Assembly: GCA_947628385.1 (NCBI GenBank)
Contig: CANQZS010000143.1
Location: 1 to 5,023, forward strand
Length of the DNA stretch: 5,023 nucleotides
Direction: 5' to 3'
Source: an uncultured Clostridia bacterium
GTDB taxonomy: Bacteria; Bacillota; Clostridia; Oscillospirales; Ruminococcaceae
The translations under genes and the position numbers were made by a program. This document shows, in pieces, positions 1-5,023 of the stretch. A model generated the notes under the pieces. It did not search any database and was not told the origin of the DNA. It saw only the letters and a list, made by a program, of their open reading frames with translations. How positions within the stretch are numbered: the stretch's first letter is position 1; the number at the start of each line of letters is the position of its first letter.

Positions 1-1400
1 CTCCATGCGGCGATCTGGTAAAAGCCGCCGCCGAGGACAGCTTCAAGCGTCTGATATTCCCCTCGTCCGAGCGCGAGATCCGCTCTTGGCTCACCGAAAA
101 CGCCAGTGAAGCGGCAATAAAGGTCTTTGCCTCAAACCTCCGTCAGCTGCTGATGCAGCCTCCGGTCAAGGGAAAGGTCGCTCTCGGTCTTGACCCGGGC
201 TACCGCACCGGCTGCAAGCTCGCAGTGGTCGACGATACCGGAAGGGTCCTCGATACGGGAGTGGCTTATATCACTACCGGCGAGCAAAGAAAGATCGAAC
301 AGGGAAAGCTTCTTGTAAAGCAGCTTATCCTGAAGCACGGCGTTTCCATAATAGCCATCGGCAACGGCACGGCTTCAAGAGAATCCGAGGCGTTCATCGC
401 CGAGCTTATAAAGGAACTGCCGCAAAAGGCTGCTTATATGGTGGTCTCGGAAGCCGGCGCGTCGGTATATTCCGCTTCAAAGCTTGCCGCAGAGGAATTT
501 CCGGAATACGACGTCTCACTCCGCAGCGCCGTATCTATCGCAAGGCGCCTGCAGGATCCCCTTGCCGAGCTTGTCAAGATAGATCCTAAAGCCATAGGCG
601 TAGGTCAGTATCAGCACGATATGCCAAAGGCGCGCATGGACGAGGCTCTTTCAGGCGTGGTGGAGGATTGCGTAAACAGCGTCGGTGTTGACCTGAACAC
701 GGCTTCATATTCGCTGCTTTCATATATTTCGGGAATAAGCTCCGCTGTCGCAAAGAATATCGTCGCTTACCGCGAGGAAAACGGCTCCTTTACCGACAGA
801 AAGCAGCTCCTTAAGGTCGCCAAACTCGGTCCTAAGGCTTTTGAGCAATGCGCGGGATTCCTGCGTGTTCAGGGCGGAAAAAATCCGCTTGACAATACGG
901 CAGTCCACCCCGAAAGCTACGAGGCTGCGGAAAAGATAATTTCCGAGTGCGGATTCAAGCTCGCCGACCTCAGCGCGGGAAAGACCTCGGAGATAACCGC
1001 AGCAGCCGAAAGGATCGGCGTTAAAAAGCTTGCCGACAGCGTAGGAACTGGACTTCCCACCGTGAACGACATTCTCAGGGAGCTTGCCAAGCCCGGGCGC
1101 GACCCCCGCGACGAGCTTCCCCCTCCACTGCTCCGCAGCGGCGATATTATGGAGCTTAAGGATCTTAAAGCAGGCATGGAGCTTATGGGTACCGTTCGGA
1201 ACGTTATTGATTTCGGCTGCTTTGTTGACATAGGCGTCCATGAGGACGGTCTGGTGCATATCTCGCAGATCTGTGACCGCTACATCAAGCACCCGCTTGA
1301 AGCGGTAAAGGTCGGAGAAGTCGTCAAGGTACGTGTTCTTGACGTTGACGTAAAGCGTAAGAGGATCTCCCTCACCATGAAGCTGAACGAAAAGAAGTAA
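1..1400 (+). CDS. tex: Tex family S1 RNA-binding protein (5' end cut off by the window)
   Basis: Tex is a cytoplasmic nucleic-acid-binding protein linked to transcription and RNA metabolism. The reading frame is already open at base 3 and continues without a stop to TAA at 1398-1400, giving 465 visible residues. Family members have roughly 720, so about 250 N-terminal residues lie upstream. Counting base 3 as residue 1, the visible part begins in the helical region. A YqgF/RNase H-like domain follows, with its signature LGLDPGYRTGCK starting at residue 61 (Asp64 in the motif). Tandem helix-hairpin-helix motifs lie near 232-290 (ISGISSAVAKNIVAYR). A C-terminal S1 domain spans about 392-462 (GTVRNVIDFGCFVDIGVHEDG, then LVHIS). 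An internal ATG at 153 could look like a start, but the residues before it (PCGDLVKAAAEDSFKRLIFP) match the family, so it is not the start. Whether the RNase H-like domain is catalytic cannot be told; in studied Tex proteins it appears inactive. An intrinsic terminator follows. Confidence 0.96.
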   Translation, partial: PCGDLVKAAAEDSFKRLIFPSSEREIRSWLTENASEAAIKVFASNLRQLLMQPPVKGKVALGLDPGYRTGCKLAVVDDTGRVLDTGVAYITTGEQRKIEQGKLLVKQLILKHGVSIIAIGNGTASRESEAFIAELIKELPQKAAYMVVSEAGASVYSASKLAAEEFPEYDVSLRSAVSIARRLQDPLAELVKIDPKAIGVGQYQHDMPKARMDEALSGVVEDCVNSVGVDLNTASYSLLSYISGISSAVAKNIVAYREENGSFTDRKQLLKVAKLGPKAFEQCAGFLRVQGGKNPLDNTAVHPESYEAAEKIISECGFKLADLSAGKTSEITAAAERIGVKKLADSVGTGLPTVNDILRELAKPGRDPRDELPPPLLRSGDIMELKDLKAGMELMGTVRNVIDFGCFVDIGVHEDGLVHISQICDRYIKHPLEAVKVGEVVKVRVLDVDVKRKRISLTMKLNEKK

Positions 1401-1440
1401 AATTCTTCATTTTCGCTAAAATATCTGCATAAAAAGTCAG

Positions 1441-1472
1441 GGCGGTTGGTGAATTTCACCCACCGCCTTTTT
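1441..1472 (+). terminator. Intrinsic terminator of tex
   Basis: GGCGGT (1441-1446) pairs with ACCGCC (1462-1467). After one T/C mismatch, GGTGA pairs with TCACC around a 3-nt loop, giving an 11-bp interrupted stem followed by TTTTT at 1468-1472. It begins 40 nt after the tex stop codon and nothing else in the gap competes with it. A run of A at 1431-1435 precedes the stem, so weak activity on the other strand is possible, but no - strand gene is seen to use it. Confidence 0.9.
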
Positions 1473-1588
1473 ACTGTAATTTTCAGAAAATTTATTTTTG
1501 TGGAAAATTAACGGTTTTACAGGGAAATTCCGCAAAAAATCAGGCAATATCAACAGATCTGAACAAAATATTTCCTCATTTCTTTAAC
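1473..1588. other. AT-rich spacer with nothing recognised
   Basis: This stretch lies between the tex terminator and the promoter of the next gene. It is rich in A and T and has short stop-interrupted frames, no ribosome binding site with a usable start, and no strong inverted repeat. I see no RNA gene or regulatory element in it. Confidence 0.6.
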
Positions 1589-1617
1589 TTGCAAAGCCGC
1601 CGGAAACGGGATATACT
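1589..1617 (+). promoter_or_regulatory. Sigma-A promoter of the ECF S-component gene
   Basis: TTGCAA (1589-1594) and TATACT (1612-1617) are separated by exactly 17 bp, a good match to TTGACA-N17-TATAAT. Transcription should start near 1624, leaving a leader of only about 26 nt before the ATG. That leader holds the ribosome binding site AAAGGA (1635-1640, 9 nt spacing). It is too short for a riboswitch, so the leader gives no clue to the transported substrate. Confidence 0.8.
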
Positions 1618-1649
1618 TTTATCATACCAAACCGAAAGGAAGCTTTAGC

Positions 1650-2444
1650 ATGAATAACGCAAACGAAAACCGCAAACGCCTTTACAGGATCATTGTCGTA
1701 GGACTTATGGCTGCGCTGGTCTATATCGGAAATTATATGGAAATAAAATTCCAGAACGATACAAGGATACATCTTGGAAATTCAATGTGTCTGCTGGCAG
1801 GATTGCTTTTCGGCAGCCTTACGGGAGGTCTTGCCTCCGGCATAGGCGGCGGGCTGTACGATCTGTTCAGTCCGATATATATAACCTCCGCGCCGATGAC
1901 GTTCATAAATAAATTTGCCATGGGCTGGACCGCAGGAAAAATAAACCGTTCCGGAATAAAAAACGAATATACAAGAACGCTTATTGCCGCTGTCTGCGGA
2001 CAATTGGCATATATCGCCCTGTATCTGGGAAAATCCTTTATCGAGCAGCTTATTCTCGGCAATCCCTTTGAAACGGCTGCGTCTGTAATGGCAACAAAAG
2101 CCGCCACATCATGTATAAACGGCGTCCTTGCGGTCATAATAGCCGTCCCGCTGTCCATAGCTCTTAAGAAAGCGTTAAAGGCGTCGGGATTCTCCTACAT
2201 GACCGAGGGAAAGCCTGTCAGCAAGGGATATTTTAATCCGCTCACCACAGTGCTTACCGTTTTTGCGCTTGCGGTAACGGCAGGATTTGCGATCCGTCTT
2301 TCCGCAGACAGCAAGATAAAGGCTGCGCAGGAGGAAAAGGAACAGAGCTACGTACAGCAGATAGACGATCTTAACAGCAGGATAGACTTCCTTTATGAGC
2401 AGCTGGGAATGACATATCCCGAACCTCAGGAGACTGAGGAATAA
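1650..2444 (+). CDS. ECF transporter S component with C-terminal extra membrane helix and coiled coil
   Basis: This is probably the substrate-binding membrane subunit of an energy-coupling factor vitamin or micronutrient importer. Such subunits work with a shared T protein and two ATPases, which are not in the window, so it would be a group II (unlinked) S component. The 264-residue protein starts with a charged stretch (NRKRLYR) and helix 1 at about 11-30 (GLMAALVYIGNY), whose small residues resemble the T-subunit docking face. The segment RIHLGNSMCLLAGLLFGS (39-56) and the glycine-rich stretch at 59-70 are typical of S components. Further helices lie at about 80-98, 109-128 and 152-175. Family members usually end near residue 180-200. 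This one continues with another hydrophobic helix (about 198-216) and a charged heptad-like segment (about 222-253), ending in PEPQETEE. Specificity cannot be read from the sequence. Start: ATG 1650 is the first Met after a good Shine-Dalgarno. A terminator follows directly. Confidence 0.85.
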   Translation: MNNANENRKRLYRIIVVGLMAALVYIGNYMEIKFQNDTRIHLGNSMCLLAGLLFGSLTGGLASGIGGGLYDLFSPIYITSAPMTFINKFAMGWTAGKINRSGIKNEYTRTLIAAVCGQLAYIALYLGKSFIEQLILGNPFETAASVMATKAATSCINGVLAVIIAVPLSIALKKALKASGFSYMTEGKPVSKGYFNPLTTVLTVFALAVTAGFAIRLSADSKIKAAQEEKEQSYVQQIDDLNSRIDFLYEQLGMTYPEPQETEE

Positions 2445-2451
2445 CGTTCCG

Positions 2452-2483
2452 CGCCCCGCACATTGTGCGGGGCGTTAATTTTT
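2452..2483 (+). terminator. Strong intrinsic terminator after the S-component gene
   Basis: A perfect 10-bp GC-rich stem is formed by CGCCCCGCAC (2452-2461) and GTGCGGGGCG (2465-2474) with the 3-nt loop ATT. The tract TTAATTTTT (2475-2483) follows. It starts 7 nt after the stop codon and separates this gene from aroQ. Confidence 0.95.
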
Positions 2484-2493
2484 CGCCGCAGCA

Positions 2494-2522
2494 TTGACTT
2501 TTCCGGAAATTTGTATTAAAAT
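2494..2522 (+). promoter_or_regulatory. Sigma-A promoter of the aroQ-Nudix-GNAT operon
   Basis: TTGACT (2494-2499) and TAAAAT (2517-2522) are 17 bp apart, placing the start of transcription near 2529. A second, weaker candidate overlaps downstream: TTGTAT (2511-2516), 18 bp, TATACT (2535-2540). A small inverted repeat, AGTAT (2527-2531) with ATACT (2536-2540), sits right at the predicted start. It could be an operator or chance, and it is too short to decide. Confidence 0.65.
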
Positions 2523-2560
2523 ATATAGTATCGTTATACTGATATTAAAATATTGAACCG

Positions 2561-2588
2561 AAAGGAGAATTGCCTGCTCTGTCAGGCA
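2561..2588 (+). promoter_or_regulatory. aroQ Shine-Dalgarno followed by a hairpin before the AUG
   Basis: AAAGGAGA (2561-2568) is the only strong Shine-Dalgarno upstream of aroQ, yet it ends 32 nt before the ATG at 2601. Between them lies a perfect 6-bp hairpin: TGCCTG (2571-2576), loop CTCTGT, CAGGCA (2583-2588). No T-run follows, so it is not a terminator. Folding the hairpin would shorten the effective spacing to about 14 nt. An in-frame CTG at 2574 lies 6 nt after GGAG, the usual spacing, and could be a rare alternative start. Confidence 0.6.
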
Positions 2589-2600
2589 TATTTGTACAGC

Positions 2601-3047
2601 ATGAAAAATCTACTCGTAATAAACGGTCCTAACCTTAATCTCCTCGGAGAACGCGAGCCCGGAACATACGGCTCTGATACCTACGAAAGCATATGCTCTG
2701 AAATAACCCAAAAAGCCAAGGAGCTCGGCTTTGACAGCTGCGAATGCTTCCAGTCAAATCATGAGGGAGAGATCATCGACAGGATCCATGCCGCCAGACT
2801 CGATAAGTGCGGGATAATACTCAACGCAGGAGCGTTCACCCATTACAGCTATGCCCTGAGAGACGCTATCGCCGCAGTGAGGATACCGGTAATAGAAGTC
2901 CATATATCCAATATCTGCGCAAGAGAGGATTTCCGCCACACCTCCGTTATAGCACCCGTCTGCGCGGGAAGTCTTTTCGGATTCGGAAAGGACGGCTACC
3001 TGCTCGCCGTTCAGGCTATGGCTTATAAAATGGATCAAACAAAATAG
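2601..3047 (+). CDS. aroQ: Type II 3-dehydroquinate dehydratase
   Basis: The enzyme converts 3-dehydroquinate to 3-dehydroshikimate, the third step of the shikimate pathway, in the cytoplasm; the family forms dodecamers. From ATG 2601 the protein has 148 residues, the normal length, and opens with the family signature MKNLLVINGPNLNLLGEREP. The expected catalytic and binding residues are present at near-canonical numbers: Asn11, Arg18 and Tyr23 of the active-site lid, QSNHEGE at 51-57, Asn75 in LNAGAFTH, His101 in IEVHISN, and Arg112 in REDFRHTS. The frame is open further upstream to a TTG at 2553, but the residues that would be added (NRKENCLLCQAYLYS) do not resemble the family, and that TTG lies before the Shine-Dalgarno. 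It is first in an operon, with the Nudix gene 12 nt downstream. No other shikimate gene is in the window. Confidence 0.96.
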   Translation: MKNLLVINGPNLNLLGEREPGTYGSDTYESICSEITQKAKELGFDSCECFQSNHEGEIIDRIHAARLDKCGIILNAGAFTHYSYALRDAIAAVRIPVIEVHISNICAREDFRHTSVIAPVCAGSLFGFGKDGYLLAVQAMAYKMDQTK

Positions 3048-3059
3048 CGGAGGTTCACC

Positions 3060-3596
3060 ATGGACTTTAAATATTGCCCGCAGTGCGGCGAAAAGCTTTA
3101 CCCCAAGCTCTGCGGAGACGAGGGTAATATCCCATTCTGCGATAAATGCGGCAGACCGTTTTTCCCGTTTTCATACTGCTGCGTTATCTGCCTGTGCGTG
3201 ACCGAAGATGATTCCGAGATCGCTCTTATAAAGCAGAAATATGTTTCCGATAACTATATCAATGTTGCCGGATATGTCAAACAGGGTGAAATACCCGAAA
3301 AAACAGCTGTCCGCGAGGTAAAGGAGGAGATCGGTCTCGATACGGTCTCATGCAGATACATCGGCAGCTACTATTATGCCAAAAGGGACAACCTTATGCT
3401 CGGCTATCTTTGCAGAGTCAGAAAAGCAGAGCTGAAAACTTCTGTGGAAGTAGACGGCGCGGAATGGTTCCCGCTGAAATATGCGCAGCAGCTCCTGAGA
3501 TATGACAGCGTAGGCTGGAACCTACTCAACGATCACCTGAAAAACGAGAAAAAACGCAATGACGCTCCGGAGGCAAGCCATGGAATTTCGCAGTGA
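3060..3596 (+). CDS. Zinc-ribbon Nudix hydrolase, NudC-like
   Basis: Nudix enzymes cleave nucleoside diphosphates linked to another group, using Mg2+ or Mn2+. This 178-residue protein has an N-terminal zinc ribbon, CPQCG (Cys6, Cys9) and CDKCGR (Cys27, Cys30). A perfect Nudix box follows at 71-93 (G-x5-E-x7-REV-x-EE-x-GL, with Glu86, Glu89 and Glu90). The ribbon-Nudix order and the later LMLGY (112-116) match the NADH pyrophosphatase NudC. However, the NudC signature SQPWPFP aligns without gaps to SYYYAKR (103-109), so only the Ser is kept, and the N-terminal domain that precedes the ribbon in NudC (about 257 residues in E. coli) is missing. NAD(H) hydrolysis or RNA de-NADding therefore cannot be assumed. 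Start: ATG 3060 lies 6 nt after GGAGG (3049-3053). The gene is 12 nt behind aroQ, and its last 17 nt overlap the GNAT gene, which points to coupled translation. Confidence 0.9.
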   Translation: MDFKYCPQCGEKLYPKLCGDEGNIPFCDKCGRPFFPFSYCCVICLCVTEDDSEIALIKQKYVSDNYINVAGYVKQGEIPEKTAVREVKEEIGLDTVSCRYIGSYYYAKRDNLMLGYLCRVRKAELKTSVEVDGAEWFPLKYAQQLLRYDSVGWNLLNDHLKNEKKRNDAPEASHGISQ

Positions 3597-4341
3597 ACTT
3601 ACGGAAGCCGCCGCAGCGCAGCTTGCAAGGGATTACTGCTGCTCCCCCAACGATCTGCTCAGGGACAAAAATACAGTCACTCTCTCACGATCCGCCGACG
3701 GACAAAGGCACTTCCGTAAAGAGCCGGATTTTTTCCGCGCGGCTACCATGGGACAGGGAACGGTGATCTCCGCTTCAAGCGAAATGCTGGAATTCTCAAA
3801 AAGACTTGCGGAAAGCACCTCCGGAGCGGAAATATTCGAGCAGAAAAATATATGGGCGATAAACTGCGCTCTTGCAGGATATAACAAGGTCATAGGAGCG
3901 GCAAGCGTTTACTTTCTGCCTAAGCCGCAGTACAGACATATCCCGCAGAACAGCTTCAGGCTGCGGCTTTATGAGGAATGGGAAATATTTTCCGAGCTTT
4001 ACAGAGTAAAGGGCTTCAACAATGCTCTCCTTTACAGATGCGACGGCGCAAGAACGGATAAGCTTGCGGTATGCGCTTTCAACGGCGACAGGATAATCGG
4101 GATAGCAGGCGCAAGCAGCGACAGTCCCATAATGTGGCAGATAGGCATCGACGTTCTGCCGGAATACCGCAGAATGGGCATCGGAAGCGAGCTGGTATCC
4201 GTTCTGACTCAGGAGGTGTTCATGCACGGAGCTGTTCCCTATTACGGAACATGGATCGGCAACATCGCTTCCCAGAGAACTGCCGGAAAAGCCGGCTATC
4301 AGCCCGCGTGGACGGAAATGTTCTCATTTGATATAGAATGA
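3580..4341 (+). CDS. GNAT family N-acetyltransferase with a long N-terminal region
   Basis: The C-terminal third is a GNAT domain, which transfers an acyl group from acyl-CoA to an amine. The acyl-CoA-binding motif A lies at about 188-209 (IGIDVLPEYRRMGIGSELV), with the pyrophosphate loop RRMGIG at 197-202. Motif B-like N-x2-S (Asn228, Ser231), followed by AGKAGY, resembles the FR47-like branch. Residues 1 to about 150 (of 253) are not recognised. They could form a second, degenerate GNAT fold or a separate substrate domain. The substrate is unknown. Start: ATG 3580 is 6 nt after GGAGG (3569-3573). An in-frame ATG at 3559 lies upstream of that site and is rejected. The first 17 nt overlap the end of the Nudix gene, so it is third in the aroQ operon and probably translationally coupled. 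Confidence 0.85.
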   Translation: MEFRSELTEAAAAQLARDYCCSPNDLLRDKNTVTLSRSADGQRHFRKEPDFFRAATMGQGTVISASSEMLEFSKRLAESTSGAEIFEQKNIWAINCALAGYNKVIGAASVYFLPKPQYRHIPQNSFRLRLYEEWEIFSELYRVKGFNNALLYRCDGARTDKLAVCAFNGDRIIGIAGASSDSPIMWQIGIDVLPEYRRMGIGSELVSVLTQEVFMHGAVPYYGTWIGNIASQRTAGKAGYQPAWTEMFSFDIE

Positions 4342-4346
4342 CGTTC

Positions 4347-4360
4347 CCGTCAGCAGACGG
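4347..4360 (+). other. Small hairpin after the operon, not a clear terminator
   Basis: CCGTC (4347-4351) and GACGG (4356-4360) pair around the loop AGCA just after the GNAT stop. ACGGA and TCCGT at 4357-4369 offer a competing fold. No T-run follows either stem, so this could mark a processed or Rho-dependent 3' end but is not a standard intrinsic terminator. The A/T-rich DNA up to the yajC promoter holds nothing else I can name. Confidence 0.3.
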
Positions 4361-4424
4361 ATATTCCGTGCAAAGAAATTCAAAAAAAATTTTAACTTAT
4401 TCATAAAAAAATCACGATAAACCC

Positions 4425-4452
4425 TTGCAACTTGGAAAAATCATGTTATAAT
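4425..4452 (+). promoter_or_regulatory. Extended -10 sigma-A promoter of yajC
   Basis: TTGCAA (4425-4430), a 16-bp spacer, and a perfect TATAAT (4447-4452) preceded by TGT (TGn at 4444-4446) form a strong extended -10 promoter. Transcription should start near 4459. The short leader contains AGGAGGA (4474-4480), a near-consensus Shine-Dalgarno 6 nt before the ATG at 4487. Confidence 0.88.
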
Positions 4453-4486
4453 AGTAATATGTGTTATTTTATTAGGAGGATAATAA

Positions 4487-4864
4487 ATGAATATTGCAAT
4501 TATGGATCTTATTCTCAGAGCAGAAGCTACCGCTCAGCCTGCACAAGCCGGTGAAGTGGATATGACAGGCTCTCTTATCTCCAGCATAGTAGTAATGGTG
4601 CTGGTAATGGTGCTGATGTATTTCATGATGATACGTCCCCAAAAGAAAAAGGAAAAAGAAGCAAAGGAAATGCGGGATAATCTTCAGATCGGCGACGAGG
4701 TTACGACCATCGGCGGAATAACCGGAATAATCGTCCGCAAGGGCGACGATACCGTAGTTATCGAGACCGGCGGCGACCGTTCAAAGATCAGGGTAAAGCT
4801 CTGGGCTATCTCGGAAAACGCTACTATCCACGACGCTCAGGAGGAAGCCGTAAAGAAAAAGTAA
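4487..4864 (+). CDS. yajC: Preprotein translocase subunit YajC
   Basis: YajC is a small membrane protein that associates with SecDF in the holo-translocon; its own contribution is modest and poorly defined. The 125-residue protein has a short N-terminal segment, then one membrane helix at about 30-48 (SLISSIVVMVLVMVLMYFMM). The family hallmark IRPQKKKEKE follows directly. The soluble domain contains LQIGDEVTTIGGITGII and ends with DRSKIRVKLWAI and a charged tail. The N-terminal segment before the helix (AEATAQPAQAGEVD) makes it slightly longer than many homologues of 85-110 residues. Start: ATG 4487 fits the strong Shine-Dalgarno; Met6 would be too far from it. Often yajC lies beside tgt, secD or secF, but here it has its own promoter and follows an unrelated operon. 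No terminator is seen after it. Confidence 0.95.
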   Translation: MNIAIMDLILRAEATAQPAQAGEVDMTGSLISSIVVMVLVMVLMYFMMIRPQKKKEKEAKEMRDNLQIGDEVTTIGGITGIIVRKGDDTVVIETGGDRSKIRVKLWAISENATIHDAQEEAVKKK

Positions 4865-4884
4865 GGACAGGCTCATATTTGCCG

Positions 4885-4913
4885 TTGACAAAAGCTTTTT
4901 CCTATGGTACAAT
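4885..4913 (+). promoter_or_regulatory. Consensus sigma-A promoter of the T-box-controlled gene
   Basis: A perfect TTGACA (4885-4890), exactly 17 bp, then TACAAT (4908-4913), one base from consensus. It begins 20 nt after the yajC stop codon. Transcription should start near 4920, just ahead of the T-box leader. Confidence 0.92.
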
Positions 4914-4930
4914 GTTTTCAGATAAAAAAG

Positions 4931-5023
4931 GCTGTGAAGTGAAAAAGTAACCGTCTGCAAACCGTTCCAGAGAGTCCTTGGCAGGTGAAAAAGGATAACG
5001 GAACTTTCGGCGAATACATCACG
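4931..5023 (+). promoter_or_regulatory. T-box leader, stem I (cut off by the window end)
   Basis: T-box leaders sense uncharged tRNA and control aminoacyl-tRNA synthetase, amino acid biosynthesis or transporter genes. Several stem I landmarks appear in order. AGUA (4946-4949) forms the 5' side of the specifier loop. CCG (4951-4953) pairs with CGG (5008-5010), and GTTCC (4964-4968) with GGAAC (5000-5004). The AGAGAG box is at 4969-4974. The apical stem TCCTT/AAGGA (4975-4979, 4991-4995) encloses GGCAGGTGAAA. The 3' side of the loop is GAA (5012-5014). GTGA (4939-4942) and TCAC (5019-5022) close the helix below. The specifier lies in UACAUC (5015-5020): UAC (Tyr) or ACA (Thr) fit best and AUC (Ile) less well. 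The antiterminator, terminator and regulated gene lie beyond the window. Confidence 0.9.

Noticed and set aside
153..155. ATG at 153 as the start of tex
   Set aside because: The frame is open to the window edge and the upstream residues match Tex, so the gene starts outside the window.
720..1292. Long open frame on the - strand inside tex (190 codons), with a second one at 917-1231
   Set aside because: Both lie opposite the well-conserved Tex HhH and S1 regions, resemble no family I know, and are explained by codon bias on the coding strand.
1618..1649. Riboswitch in the leader of the ECF S-component gene
   Set aside because: The predicted leader is about 26 nt, too short for any known vitamin riboswitch, and the DNA upstream of the promoter shows no such fold.
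2553..2600. TTG at 2553 as the start of aroQ
   Set aside because: It precedes the Shine-Dalgarno, so the Shine-Dalgarno would be inside the coding sequence, and the added residues are unlike the AroQ family.
2754..3038. - strand frame opposite aroQ
   Set aside because: It is fully contained opposite conserved AroQ catalytic segments and has no family resemblance.
3559..3579. ATG at 3559 as the start of the GNAT gene
   Set aside because: The GGAGG at 3569-3573 lies downstream of it and is ideally spaced for the ATG at 3580.
4071..4331. Second + strand open frame of 86 codons inside the GNAT gene
   Set aside because: It is a frame-shifted shadow of the GNAT motif region, rich in Arg and Ser, without its own ribosome binding site or recognisable domain.

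Overview
The window reads as ordinary chromosomal DNA of a low-to-mid GC Gram-positive of the class Clostridia. The Tex, AroQ and YajC sequences, the strong AGGAGG-type ribosome binding sites, the sigma-A promoters and the T-box leader all point that way. A Ruminococcus-like member of the Oscillospiraceae is my best guess, by inference only. All six recognised genes lie on the + strand. I see no mobile element, CRISPR array, rRNA or tRNA.

Layout. (1) 1-1400: the C-terminal two thirds of Tex, an S1-domain RNA-binding protein, closed by an intrinsic terminator at 1441-1472. (2) 1589-2483: a stand-alone unit with a sigma-A promoter, an ECF-transporter S component carrying an unusual C-terminal extension (extra membrane segment plus coiled coil), and a strong terminator. 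(3) 2494-4341: a compact operon. It holds aroQ (type II 3-dehydroquinate dehydratase), a zinc-ribbon Nudix hydrolase related to NudC, and a GNAT acetyltransferase. The aroQ-Nudix gap is 12 nt and the Nudix-GNAT overlap is 17 nt. (4) 4425-4864: yajC with its own extended -10 promoter. (5) 4885-5023: a consensus sigma-A promoter followed by the 5' half of a T-box leader, whose regulated gene lies beyond the window.

How the parts relate. Each unit has its own promoter, and the first two end in clear hairpin terminators, so the window is a string of independent housekeeping units. The only evident co-expression group is aroQ-Nudix-GNAT. No terminator is visible between yajC and the T-box leader, so some yajC transcripts probably run into that attenuator. 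The points most worth a second look are the tail on the S component, a hairpin lying exactly between the aroQ Shine-Dalgarno and its AUG, the altered substrate motif in the Nudix protein, and the ambiguous specifier codon of the T-box. I did not find convincing evidence of a wholly new biological system.
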